Positions 1-7,293 of a stretch of 64,000 bases of DNA are shown piece by piece. The stretch's first letter is position 1; every line of letters begins with the position of its first letter. The notes under the pieces are model-generated. The model searched no databases, had not been told where the DNA came from, and saw nothing but the letters and a program-made list of their open reading frames with translations. The stretch comes from Duganella sacchari (GTDB lineage: Bacteria > Pseudomonadota > Gammaproteobacteria > Burkholderiales > Burkholderiaceae_D), in assembly GCF_900143065.1 (NCBI RefSeq), contig NZ_FRCX01000020.1, positions 1-64,000 of the forward strand. Direction: 5' to 3'. The position numbers and the translations under genes are program-made.

Positions 1-108
1 GAGCTCTTTGAAGGGTCGTTCGAGACCAGGACGTTGATAGGTCAGGTGTGGAAGTGCAGTAATGCATTAAGCTAACTGATACTAATTGCCCGTACGGCTT
101 GTCCCTAT
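1..108 (+). rRNA. rrl: 23S ribosomal RNA, 3' end (partial)
   Basis: The window opens inside the conserved 3' end of 23S rRNA. The tract containing GTTCGAGACCAGGACGTTGA, then GGAAGTGCAGTAATGCATTA and CTAACTGATACTAATTGCCC, is the typical betaproteobacterial ending. The exact mature 3' end is uncertain by about 10 bases. The 5S gene follows about 110 bases downstream, so this is the distal part of a 16S-23S-5S operon on the plus strand. Confidence 0.93.
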
Positions 109-181
109 AACCTTGCCGGTTATACGCATTTACTAAGATGGTGAGTGCTACCCCAAAACTTTACTTCTCCCAGATTCGCTG

Positions 182-203
182 TGCAGCCCACCACGTGGCT
201 GCA
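182..203 (+). other. Inverted repeat in the 23S-5S spacer, possible processing stem
   Basis: TGCAGCC at 182-188 and GGCTGCA at 197-203 can pair, with CCAC/GTGG able to extend or compete inside. It lies in the transcribed spacer between 23S and 5S, where stems commonly guide RNase processing. That role is inferred from position only. Confidence 0.35.
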
Positions 204-219
204 GAGCATACAAGTCAAA

Positions 220-333
220 GCTTGATGACCATAGCAAGTCAGTCCCACCCCTTCCCATCCCGAACAGGACCGTGAAATGACTCTGCGCCGATGATAGTGC
301 TGCAACCAGTGTGAAAGTAGGTTATCGTCAAGC
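220..333 (+). rRNA. rrf: 5S ribosomal RNA
   Basis: The sequence has the betaproteobacterial 5S pattern. It starts GCTTGATGACCATAGCAAGT, contains CCCACCCCTTCCCATCCCGA and GCGCCGATGATAGTGCTGC, and ends with GTGTGAAAGTAGGTTATCGTC. The terminal bases GCTTGA and TCAAGC pair to form helix I, which fixes the limits at about 220 and 333. A strong intrinsic terminator follows immediately. No tRNA lies between 5S and the terminator. Confidence 0.95.
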
Positions 334-344
334 TAGTTATATAG

Positions 345-384
345 AAAAAGCCCCTTCCGGTTAAAAACTGGTTGGGGCTTTTTT
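345..384 (+). terminator. Intrinsic terminator of the rRNA operon
   Basis: AAAAAGCCCC at 345-354 pairs with GGGGCTTTTT at 374-383, and inner CCGGTT/AACTGG-like pairing extends the stem. A T-run ends the structure. It lies 11 bases after 5S and ends the ribosomal operon. Confidence 0.9.
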
Positions 385-460
385 GCGTTTACGCGATAGT
401 TTTTATGTTCAAAGAATTGCATTAAATATATAATTATTTTATTTTTAATTTCTATTTGGC

Positions 461-1840
461 ATGAAAATTACCCTGAATACCGTGGCAGTAGCTCTGCTCC
501 CTTTATTGCTGGCCTCCTGTGGCGGCGAAAACAGTAGTGCGCCATCGGCACAGAGGATGGCAATGCATGCGCCAGTTCCCGCGCAACATGATGCAAGCGA
601 GTATCGCCCTCTGATTGAACAGATTTTCCTCGTTTATTCCGGTCTCCCGCCTGCGGTGGCGGACATGGAAAGATTGTCGCAGGCATTTCAGAAACAAGGT
701 TTGCCCGTGTCTGCACTGGAGTGGCTGACCGCCTATCCCCACAATGACGCGGTCAAGCAAGCGCTGGATGAGATATTCAACCGGCAAGACGTGCAACTGA
801 ACTTCCTGGGTAATGACAATACTTTTGTTAACTCCGTCTACCGCCGTGTTTTTGGCCGTAACGCTGAGGCCGCAGGCGCTGCCTACTGGGCCGGCTTTCT
901 GAAGAGTGGCCAGCTAACCCGGCCTCAACTTGCATTATTGCTGAGTTTGTGTGGTCAGAACGATGATGCGCTGGCTGCTACCAACAAGCTGGCGGTACTT
1001 CACAAACTGTATACTTTGCTGGATGAAGGCGGTCTGATTCTGCAGTCCTCATACTGGGGCAACGACGAGCGGGCGGTACAGCTTATCGATGCAGTTGACG
1101 CCCACACCGATATCGCCAGTTACCAGGACAAGGTGCGCAATTATGTAGATTCTCTCGGTTTGATTGGCGGCGCTGTCACTGCTGTTCGTCGCTACTATGG
1201 ATACAGCAATCAGGAAGATTCAATTGCCTATGGCGCCAAGTATCTCTACTCGGAACGTGCGGTGCCGATCACGCCGTCTGCAGGCACCGTGGTTTTTGGT
1301 GCTACGCCTCAGAGCGTTAGCTGGACTCGCAATCTCAGCACGGATATCTGGAACTACACGGCGCCGGTGAGCAACAGTGTGGCGATGATCATCATGGCGG
1401 CGCGTTTTCATGACTCACCTAAATTTGTCGGTTATGCGATACCGGACATTGCAATGTTGTGTCAAGGCACGGCAGACAAGCCGGCCAGCGATGTGCTGAT
1501 ACCTAGCCAGGCGACGCCGGTCATCAGTGCAATAGATCTGGCCGGTATTGTCACCGGTTCCCACTTTGAAAATTGCACGCAGCAAGGATCGCAGCAGCGT
1601 CTGGAGTTTGACGGTGCCGGCAACCTGTTCCTGTATGGAGCCGATGGCAGAACCAGCTACACCGCTGCTCAGGTCAGCGCCGCGTTGGCGGGCAAAAACC
1701 TTACCGACCCAAGTGATGGGAAAGGGCTGATGCTGCGCGCATACCGGCTGCCAAAAGTGAATACCAGCACGATGGTTTATGTGTTTGTCACACAGCATGC
1801 GGGAACGCTTGGACTATGGTCTTCCGAACCTGCTGAATAA
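461..1840 (+). CDS. DUF4214-containing lipoprotein
   Basis: This 459-residue protein begins with a lipoprotein signal, with lipobox LLASC giving Cys20 followed by two glycines. That fits an outer-membrane lipoprotein. Around residues 118-165 the segment FVNSVYRRVFGR...AAGAAYWAGFLKSG...TRPQL matches the DUF4214 pattern (LYxxVLGRxPDxxGxxYW), found mainly in secreted and surface proteins as a repeated module. Only one clear copy is visible. The C-terminal ~170 residues, with DGAGNLFLYG and YVFVTQHAGTLGLWS, were not recognised. No strong Shine-Dalgarno sequence precedes the ATG, and the upstream region is AT-rich. The gene stands alone between the rRNA terminator and a DHH phosphoesterase gene. 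A surface or envelope role is inferred; the specific function is unknown. Confidence 0.8.
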   Translation: MKITLNTVAVALLPLLLASCGGENSSAPSAQRMAMHAPVPAQHDASEYRPLIEQIFLVYSGLPPAVADMERLSQAFQKQGLPVSALEWLTAYPHNDAVKQALDEIFNRQDVQLNFLGNDNTFVNSVYRRVFGRNAEAAGAAYWAGFLKSGQLTRPQLALLLSLCGQNDDALAATNKLAVLHKLYTLLDEGGLILQSSYWGNDERAVQLIDAVDAHTDIASYQDKVRNYVDSLGLIGGAVTAVRRYYGYSNQEDSIAYGAKYLYSERAVPITPSAGTVVFGATPQSVSWTRNLSTDIWNYTAPVSNSVAMIIMAARFHDSPKFVGYAIPDIAMLCQGTADKPASDVLIPSQATPVISAIDLAGIVTGSHFENCTQQGSQQRLEFDGAGNLFLYGADGRTSYTAAQVSAALAGKNLTDPSDGKGLMLRAYRLPKVNTSTMVYVFVTQHAGTLGLWSSEPAE

Positions 1841-1878
1841 GCCAGGGGCGAACGGGTTTGTTGCCGTTCTGAGTGCCG

Positions 1879-1915
1879 TTCGCGCGACGCCGAGTCGGGC
1901 GAGCGGACTTTTTTT
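1879..1915 (+). terminator. Weak putative terminator after the DUF4214 gene
   Basis: An imperfect GC-rich stem built from TTCGCGCGACGCC and GGGCGAGCGGA is followed by seven T residues (1909-1915). The stem contains mismatches, so the call is tentative. A perfect 8-bp inverted repeat just upstream (GCGAACGG at 1848-1855, CCGTTCGC at 1876-1883) has a 20-base loop and could compete with it. Confidence 0.35.
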
Positions 1916-1979
1916 GGTCAATTGCAAAAATGGGTTGTATTATTAGTGCTCGAAGTGACCAACTCCTAGAGGTGCATTC

Positions 1980-2915
1980 ATGTCGGAAGAGAAGAAATAT
2001 CGCCTGGTGACCCGTAGCGACTTTGATGGCCTGGTTTGCGCAGTACTGTTAAAACATCTGGATCTCATCGACGAAATCCTGTTCGTTCATCCCAAGGACA
2101 TGCAGGATGGGAAAATTACGATTACCGGCCGTGATATCACGACCAATCTGCCTTATGTCGCGGGGGCGCATATCGCTTTCGACCATCACCTCTCCGAGAC
2201 CATCCGTAACACGGGTGAGCGCCAGAATCACATTATTCACCCTGAGGCGCCGTCCGCAGCGCGCGTGGTGTATGACTACTATGGTGGCCTGAAAGCCTTC
2301 CCGGCGTCGTGGGATGACATGATGGCTGCGGTGGACAAGGGCGATGCGGCCCGCTTCAACGAGCAGGAAGTGCTGCATCCGGAGGGCTGGGATTTGCTGA
2401 ACTTCCTGATGGACGCGCGCACCGGCCTGGGGCGCTTCCGCGAGTTCCGCATCTCGAACTACAACCTCATGATGGACCTGATCGATTACTGCAAGAACCA
2501 CACGATCGCACAGATCATGGAGCTGCCGGACGTACGTGAACGCAAGGACCTGTACTTCGAGCACGCCGAGAAATGCAAGGACCAGATCCGGCGCTGCGCC
2601 ACGGTGCACCAGAACCTGCTGGTGCTGGACTTGCGCAATGAAGAGATCATCTTTGCCGGCAACCGTTTCGTGGTCTATGCGCTGTTCCCGCAGACGAATA
2701 TCTCGATCCACGTGCTGTGGGGGCTGAAGAACCAGAACACGGTGTTCGCGACCGGCAAGTCGATTCTGAACCGGACCTCGAAGACCAATATCGGCGCATT
2801 GATGCTGGAGTATGGCGGCGGCGGCCACGAGAATGCGGGCACCTGCCAGGTGGAGAACGAGATGGCGGAAGATGTGCTTGGCGCCTTGATCCACCGGATC
2901 AACAAAGACGGATAA
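1980..2915 (+). CDS. DHH/DHHA1 family phosphoesterase (exopolyphosphatase-like)
   Basis: The 311-residue protein has the DHH superfamily signature: TRSDFDGL at residues 11-18 (metal-binding Asp14 and Asp16), FDHH at 67-70 and a C-terminal DHHA1 glycine motif GGGGHENAG near residues 285-293. Homologues are annotated as exopolyphosphatase-related proteins; other DHH-DHHA1 enzymes cleave short oligonucleotides or cyclic dinucleotides. The sequence alone does not decide among these substrates. A clear ribosome binding site, AGAGGTG, lies at 1968-1974. There is no signal peptide, so the protein is cytosolic. It is monocistronic and ends in a strong terminator shared with the convergent flavoprotein gene. 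Confidence 0.88.
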   Translation: MSEEKKYRLVTRSDFDGLVCAVLLKHLDLIDEILFVHPKDMQDGKITITGRDITTNLPYVAGAHIAFDHHLSETIRNTGERQNHIIHPEAPSAARVVYDYYGGLKAFPASWDDMMAAVDKGDAARFNEQEVLHPEGWDLLNFLMDARTGLGRFREFRISNYNLMMDLIDYCKNHTIAQIMELPDVRERKDLYFEHAEKCKDQIRRCATVHQNLLVLDLRNEEIIFAGNRFVVYALFPQTNISIHVLWGLKNQNTVFATGKSILNRTSKTNIGALMLEYGGGGHENAGTCQVENEMAEDVLGALIHRINKDG

Positions 2916-2921
2916 ATGAAC

Positions 2922-2948
2922 AACGGCGCCCAGGGCGCCGTTTTTTTT
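2922..2948 (+). terminator. Intrinsic terminator of the DHH phosphoesterase gene
   Basis: AACGGCGCC pairs perfectly with GGCGCCGTT across a CAG loop, followed by a run of eight T residues. It lies between two convergent genes. The T-run follows the stem only on the plus strand, so it mainly terminates the phosphoesterase transcript. Confidence 0.92.
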
Positions 2949-2964
2949 ATGCTGTCAAGACTGA

Positions 2965-4221
2965 TTAGAACTCTTTTTCAGGCATAGCTATCTGATTGTC
3001 CGTGCTGAACTGGTAGTCCTTGAACACGTGTTCCGCGCTCAGCAGCTGGTACTCGCCGTCTGGTTTCCTGAACGTGGTGTCCTTGAGCTTGTAGGTGTAG
3101 TGGCCGCAGGTCCAGCAGTTGAAGTTGCGCATGTGGGTGCACAGGCAGGTCTTGTCCATCACCGAGATGTTCTTGTCATTCGGATGGGCCGCCACTTCAC
3201 GGTTGTACGAGTTGATGTAGGCGCAGTTGCCGGTTGCATCCAGCAGATAGCCGTACGATTCGCAGCCTGGACGGATGCCGGCGCCGATCGCCGGCGTGTT
3301 CTTCAGCATACGCATCGGGTAGCCGGTCGGCGACACGCCATTGACGATGATGTCGTCTTCCTGTGCCTTGAAGTATTCCTGCTTGACCTTGTCCGGCAGG
3401 CCGCATTCCTTGGTGACGGTAAAGCGTGTCGCCACCTGCACGCCAGCCGCGCCCGCTTCCAGGAAGTTCACGGCGTCGGAACCGGTGAAGATGCCGCCCG
3501 CAGCGATGAGTGGAATCTCCAGCTTCTCTTGCTTCAGATACGCCAGCAGTTCCTTGGTAATCGTCATCAGGTCGTAGTCTTTCCAGTCCTCGAGGCCAAA
3601 GCCCAGGTGGCCGCCGGCCAGCGGACCTTCGACAATGATGTAGTCCGGCAGACGGTTCAGCTTGGCGTTCTTGCGCAGGAAGATCTGCAGCGCGCGCACC
3701 GACGACACGATGATGCCCAGCTTGGCTTCGCGGAAGCGTGGATGGTCGGCCATCAGCGCGAACGAACCAAAGTGCAGGCCGGCCGACAGCGTGATGCCGT
3801 CAATGCCGGCATCCAGCGCCGCGTTCAGGCGCGTGCGCAGGGTTTCACGCGGGCCGTTCATGGTCAGCTTTTCCATGCAGTTCACGAAGATCAGGCCCGG
3901 GCCCTGCTTCTGCTCCATGGTCTTGCCGATGTGCAGGCGCTGCGCCTGTGCCAGGCGCTCCAGGTCGAACTGCACCATGGACTTGTCCATGTTGTTGATG
4001 TTGTGCTTGTAGAGCTTGGTTTTGTCTTTCACGAAGCTGGTGTCGAACTTGCGGTCGGACACGTCTTCCACCATGGCATCGGAAATGTGGCCGATACCGC
4101 CCAGGCGGGCTGCTTCCAGCGCCAGTTCAGAGGTCGAAATATCGACACCCATTCCGCCGATCATGATGGGCACGTACTCTTCATTGCCAAATCGCAGGCG
4201 GAAATCATCAACACGTTTCAT
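2965..4221 (-). CDS. Nitronate monooxygenase-like (NPD family) flavoprotein with Cys-rich C-terminal tail
   Basis: This 418-residue protein has the TIM-barrel FMN-binding pattern of the 2-nitropropane dioxygenase/IMP dehydrogenase-like family: GGMGVDIST near the N-terminus, VEGPLAGGHLGFG in the middle and PLIAAGGIFTG preceding the phosphate-binding turn. Known relatives oxidise alkyl nitronates using FMN. After the barrel comes an extra ~80-residue tail with a CxC-x7-CxxC cluster (Cys359, 361, 369, 372), which could bind a metal or Fe-S cluster. The start at 4221 is preferred over an upstream in-frame ATG because AAGGATAG lies just before it and homology begins at MKRVDDFRLRF. The gene is monocistronic and convergent with the DHH phosphoesterase. 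The physiological substrate is not evident. Confidence 0.85.
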   Translation of the reverse strand: MKRVDDFRLRFGNEEYVPIMIGGMGVDISTSELALEAARLGGIGHISDAMVEDVSDRKFDTSFVKDKTKLYKHNINNMDKSMVQFDLERLAQAQRLHIGKTMEQKQGPGLIFVNCMEKLTMNGPRETLRTRLNAALDAGIDGITLSAGLHFGSFALMADHPRFREAKLGIIVSSVRALQIFLRKNAKLNRLPDYIIVEGPLAGGHLGFGLEDWKDYDLMTITKELLAYLKQEKLEIPLIAAGGIFTGSDAVNFLEAGAAGVQVATRFTVTKECGLPDKVKQEYFKAQEDDIIVNGVSPTGYPMRMLKNTPAIGAGIRPGCESYGYLLDATGNCAYINSYNREVAAHPNDKNISVMDKTCLCTHMRNFNCWTCGHYTYKLKDTTFRKPDGEYQLLSAEHVFKDYQFSTDNQIAMPEKEF

Positions 4222-4362
4222 TGCTATCCTTAGACTACCGAGGTTAAATGCGGTCGCGCGGTAGTACGCATACACGGAGGCTCCGATTCATTCTACTCCA
4301 TGTGTACTACAGCTTTGTGACGGCGCGACAGCGCGTGGCCTGCCGCGCGCGCAGGCGGGGGA

Positions 4363-4848
4363 TCAGTCGCGGAAGTTATTGAATTCCAGCGGCAGGTCGG
4401 TCACATCCTTGCGCAGCAGCGCCATGGCGGCCTGCAGATCGTCGCGCTTGGCGCCGGTGACGCGCACCGATTCGCCCTGGATGGCTGCCTGCACCTTCAT
4501 CTTGCTGTCCTTGATGACGCGCACGATCTTCTTGGCGTCTTCGGACTCGATGCCGTTCTTGACCTTGATGACCTGGCGCACCTTGTCGCCGCCGATTTTC
4601 TTGATGTCGCCATCTTCGAGGAAGCGCACGTCCACTTTGCGCTTGGCCAGTTTGTTGGTCAGCACGTCACGCACCTGCTGCAACTGGAAGTCGGAATCAG
4701 CGGTGACAGTCAGCTCGCGGTCCTTTTGTTCGACGGCGGCGCCGGTACCCTTGAAGTCAAAGCGCGTGGCGATCTCTTTTTGAGATTGCTCAACGGCATT
4801 CTTTACTTCGATCATATCGGCTTCCAAAACTACATCAAACGACGGCAT
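4363..4848 (-). CDS. yajQ: YajQ family protein (nucleotide/cyclic-di-GMP binding)
   Basis: The 161-residue sequence is a full-length YajQ/UPF0234 protein. It starts MPSFDVVLEADM, carries the conserved RFDFKGTGA and continues with two ferredoxin-like domains to LPLEFNNFRD. Xanthomonas and Pseudomonas homologues have been reported to bind cyclic-di-GMP and act with transcription factors; other work links the family to tRNA or nucleotide binding. A ribosome binding site, AGGAAATAG, precedes the ATG. It is divergent from murB across a 131-base intergenic region. It is relevant here because a complete cyclic-di-GMP signalling operon lies 2.5 kb away. Confidence 0.95.
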   Translation of the reverse strand: MPSFDVVLEADMIEVKNAVEQSQKEIATRFDFKGTGAAVEQKDRELTVTADSDFQLQQVRDVLTNKLAKRKVDVRFLEDGDIKKIGGDKVRQVIKVKNGIESEDAKKIVRVIKDSKMKVQAAIQGESVRVTGAKRDDLQAAMALLRKDVTDLPLEFNNFRD

Positions 4849-4946
4849 AACTATTTCCTTTATCTTGCTGCATCAAAGACTGCCATTTTAACGGACAACC
4901 TGCATTTCGCGCCCATATCGGCACTGGTTTTTTGCTTGTTTCGCTC

Positions 4947-4952
4947 TATAAT
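4947..4952 (+). promoter_or_regulatory. Putative -10 box for murB
   Basis: A perfect TATAAT occurs 27 bases before the murB ATG. No good -35 hexamer is found at 16-18 bases; CTGGTT at 4924-4929 is the best spaced candidate. Transcription would start near 4959, giving a short leader. Confidence 0.45.
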
Positions 4953-4979
4953 CGACTAAATTTATTGGTTATTTCCCAT

Positions 4980-5999
4980 ATGTCCGCATCATCTTCCATT
5001 CAATATCAGTTTCCCCTGCAATTTCTGAATACCTTTGGCATTGCCGCCGCTGCCCACGCCTATTTGCGTGTCACAAAAAAAGAGCAACTGCTCGGCGTTT
5101 ATGCTGATGGCGCCTGGGTTTCTTTGCCGAAGCTGATTTTAGGCGGCGGCAGCAATGTACTATTGACGCGTGATTTTGATGGCCTGGTGTTGCACATTGC
5201 GCTGGAAGGGAAAGAGATTATTGGCGGCGATGCGCAATATCATTTTGTGCGCGCAGCGGCCGGTGAAAACTGGCACCAGTTTGTGCAATGGACATTGGCG
5301 CAAGGCATGGGTGGATTAGAAAATCTGTCGCTGATTCCCGGCACGGTGGGCGCGGCGCCGATTCAAAATATCGGCGCGTATGGACTGGAAATTAAAGACG
5401 TATTCCACAGCGTGACCGTATTCGATCCAGCCACGGCGGAAACGCGTGTGATGGACGCGGCCACATGCCGCTTCGGCTACCGCGACAGCGTGTTCAAGCA
5501 CGAAGGCCGCACGCTGATTATCCTGGATGTGACGTTTGCGTTACCCAGGCAGTGGCAGCCGAATCTGCGCTATGCGGAACTGGCCAACGAGCCGGGCCTG
5601 GGCGCTGCGCCGACGCCGCAGCAGGTGGCCGATGCGGTGATCGCGATACGCCGCCGCAAGCTGCCCGATCCGGCCGTGATCGGCAACGCCGGCAGCTTCT
5701 TCAAGAATCCCGTGGTGCCGGGCGCGCAGTGCGCCGCGCTGCTGGAGCGCTTCCCGAACCTGGTGCACCACGCGCAAGCGGATGGCACGGAGAAGCTGGC
5801 CGCCGGCTGGCTTATCGATCAATGCGGTTGGAAGGGCAAGCACCTCGGTGCGGCAGGCGTCTATCCAAAGCAGGCGCTGGTGCTGGTGAATAACGGCGGC
5901 GCCACCGGCGCCGAGGTGGTGGCGCTGGCCAGGGCGATTCAGGCCGACGTGCAGGCCCGCTACGGCGTGCTGCTGGAGCCGGAGCCGGTGTTTATTTAA
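4980..5999 (+). CDS. murB: UDP-N-acetylenolpyruvoylglucosamine reductase
   Basis: MurB reduces UDP-GlcNAc-enolpyruvate to UDP-MurNAc with NADPH and FAD, the second committed step of cytosolic peptidoglycan precursor synthesis. The 339-residue product shows the FAD-binding segment GGGSNVLLT, the type I MurB motif GLENLSLIPGTVGAAPIQNI followed by GAYG, the YRDSVFK segment and GNAGSFFKNP near the C-terminal active site. The length is normal for type I enzymes. The ATG at 4980 is preferred over the upstream in-frame ATG at 4932, because that longer form would begin before the TATAAT box. The stop codon overlaps the convergent GAF-GGDEF gene by 4 bp in a shared TTAA. Confidence 0.97.
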   Translation: MSASSSIQYQFPLQFLNTFGIAAAAHAYLRVTKKEQLLGVYADGAWVSLPKLILGGGSNVLLTRDFDGLVLHIALEGKEIIGGDAQYHFVRAAAGENWHQFVQWTLAQGMGGLENLSLIPGTVGAAPIQNIGAYGLEIKDVFHSVTVFDPATAETRVMDAATCRFGYRDSVFKHEGRTLIILDVTFALPRQWQPNLRYAELANEPGLGAAPTPQQVADAVIAIRRRKLPDPAVIGNAGSFFKNPVVPGAQCAALLERFPNLVHHAQADGTEKLAAGWLIDQCGWKGKHLGAAGVYPKQALVLVNNGGATGAEVVALARAIQADVQARYGVLLEPEPVFI

Positions 6000-6931
6000 G
6001 GCCGCGCCGCCTGTACCAGCTCAATCGCAGTGCGGGCATCTTCCGGATACAGCGAACTGCCGGTGTGGCAGGCCTGGCGCAGTGCGGCGTCGCTGAGGCC
6101 GGGCAGGGACTCGCCTGTCACCGAAAGACTGATGCGATGCAGCTGGCTGGTGACGATCGAGCGGCGCGAAGCCATGTTGAGGATCACGCCGAATTCATCG
6201 TGGCCGATGCGCGCCACCAGATCGCCCGGACGGCATTCGCGCTCGATGCGGCGCGAGATATCGGCCAGTGCATCCGGCAGTTTCTCGATGCCGTCGATGC
6301 GGACCACCGCCACGCCCAGATGGGCATGGCCGTTTTGCGCACTGGTCAGCTTGGCCTGCAGCTGCTCGTAGAAGAAGGAGCGGTTGGCGGTGCCGGTGGC
6401 TTCGTCCAGCGTCATCCGCTGCTTGAGCACATTCGGGCCTTCGCGGGTGGCGCGCTGCATCAGCATGGCCGTCATATTCGCCAGCAGCTGGGCGATCTCC
6501 GCCTCGTTCTGATTGAATTCGCGCGGCTCCTTCCACACCAGCTTCATGACGGCGACCGCTTCATCATCGGCGATCAGGGGCACGATGACCATGGCGCGCA
6601 GGCCGACCTTGCGGCAGGCGTCGCGGTTGACGCGGTCATCGATTTCGCTGTCGGTGCACAGCGCGGCCGTGCGGCTGGTGAGCACGCGGCCGGACAGGCT
6701 GTTCGCCACCGGCATGCGCAACCCCAGCTGCGCTTCGGCGAGGCCGCTGGCGGAACGGTAGACGATGGAATCCTCTTCCAGCAGCTCCACCACGGCGCCA
6801 TCGGCATCGGTCAGCTCAACCGCCTTGGCGGACGCCGTGTCCATGACCGCGCTGAGGTCATTCCCCAGGCCGACCAGGTGCACCTGGGCTTCGATGATGG
6901 CCAACAGTTTGTTTGCAGGTATGGTAGTCAT
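5996..6931 (-). CDS. GAF domain plus degenerate GGDEF domain protein (likely cyclic-di-GMP receptor)
   Basis: This 311-residue soluble protein has an N-terminal GAF domain (about 10-165, with AVAVMKLVWKEPREFNQNE-type closing strand) and a C-terminal GGDEF-like domain (about 180-305). The catalytic signature is broken: GGDEF reads GHDEF at 243-247, and the metal-binding DxDxFK segment reads VRIDGIEK, so cyclase activity is unlikely. The inhibitory-site motif RxxD is intact as RPGD at 234-237, exactly five residues before GHDEF, just as in WspR nearby. GAF plus inactive GGDEF with an intact I-site is the arrangement of the c-di-GMP receptor PelD, although no membrane segments are present here. 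It lies downstream of the Wsp operon beyond a terminator. No strong ribosome binding site precedes the ATG. Confidence 0.82.
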   Translation of the reverse strand: MTTIPANKLLAIIEAQVHLVGLGNDLSAVMDTASAKAVELTDADGAVVELLEEDSIVYRSASGLAEAQLGLRMPVANSLSGRVLTSRTAALCTDSEIDDRVNRDACRKVGLRAMVIVPLIADDEAVAVMKLVWKEPREFNQNEAEIAQLLANMTAMLMQRATREGPNVLKQRMTLDEATGTANRSFFYEQLQAKLTSAQNGHAHLGVAVVRIDGIEKLPDALADISRRIERECRPGDLVARIGHDEFGVILNMASRRSIVTSQLHRISLSVTGESLPGLSDAALRQACHTGSSLYPEDARTAIELVQAARP

Positions 6932-6937
6932 AGTCGT

Positions 6938-6964
6938 AAAAAAAGCAGACCCTGGTCTGCTTTT
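6938..6964 (-). terminator. Terminator at the end of the wsp-ppnP operon
   Basis: On the minus strand, AAAAGCAGA pairs with TCTGCTTTT around a short CC-AG-GG centre and is followed by a T-run. It sits 15 bases after the ppnP stop codon and 7 bases before the start of the GAF-GGDEF gene. That gene therefore depends on read-through or on a promoter inside ppnP. Confidence 0.8.
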
Positions 6965-6978
6965 AGTGTAGTCCTTGT

Positions 6979-7293
6979 TCAGCCGAAGTGGCAAACGTAA
7001 TCGAGGGTTTCCACCGTTTCGATATCGAATTTGCTGTTGCCCGCTACCTTGAACTCCTGTCCCGCGGAATAAGTGTGCCAGTCGCTGGCGCCATCCAGGC
7101 GCACCTTGCAGACGCCGCCCACCACTTCCATGATTTCCGGCGCGCCGGTATTGAAGGTCAGGCTGGAGGGGAAGATGACGCCGACGGTTTTCTTGCTGCC
7201 ATCGGCGAGGATGACCGTGTGCGACACGCACTTGCCGTCAAAGTAGATATTGGATTTTTTGACGACGCTGACTTGATCGATTTGAGTACTCAT
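6979..7293 (-). CDS. ppnP: Pyrimidine/purine nucleoside phosphorylase
   Basis: The 104-residue cupin-fold protein matches PpnP (YaiE, formerly DUF1255). Visible motifs are NIYFDGKCVSHTV, KKTVGVIFPSSLTFNTGAPE and the C-terminal EFKVAGNSKFDIET. The E. coli family member performs phosphorolysis of several purine and pyrimidine nucleosides, releasing base and ribose-1-phosphate. The ATG overlaps the wspR stop in an ATGA, so it is probably translationally coupled to the diguanylate cyclase. It is the last gene of the Wsp operon before a terminator. Its inclusion in this chemosensory operon is unusual; a link to nucleotide turnover is only a speculation. Confidence 0.93.
   Translation of the reverse strand: MSTQIDQVSVVKKSNIYFDGKCVSHTVILADGSKKTVGVIFPSSLTFNTGAPEIMEVVGGVCKVRLDGASDWHTYSAGQEFKVAGNSKFDIETVETLDYVCHFG

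Noticed and set aside
120..305. Short minus-strand frame across the 5S rRNA region
   Set aside because: It overlaps 5S rRNA on the opposite strand and has no coding features.
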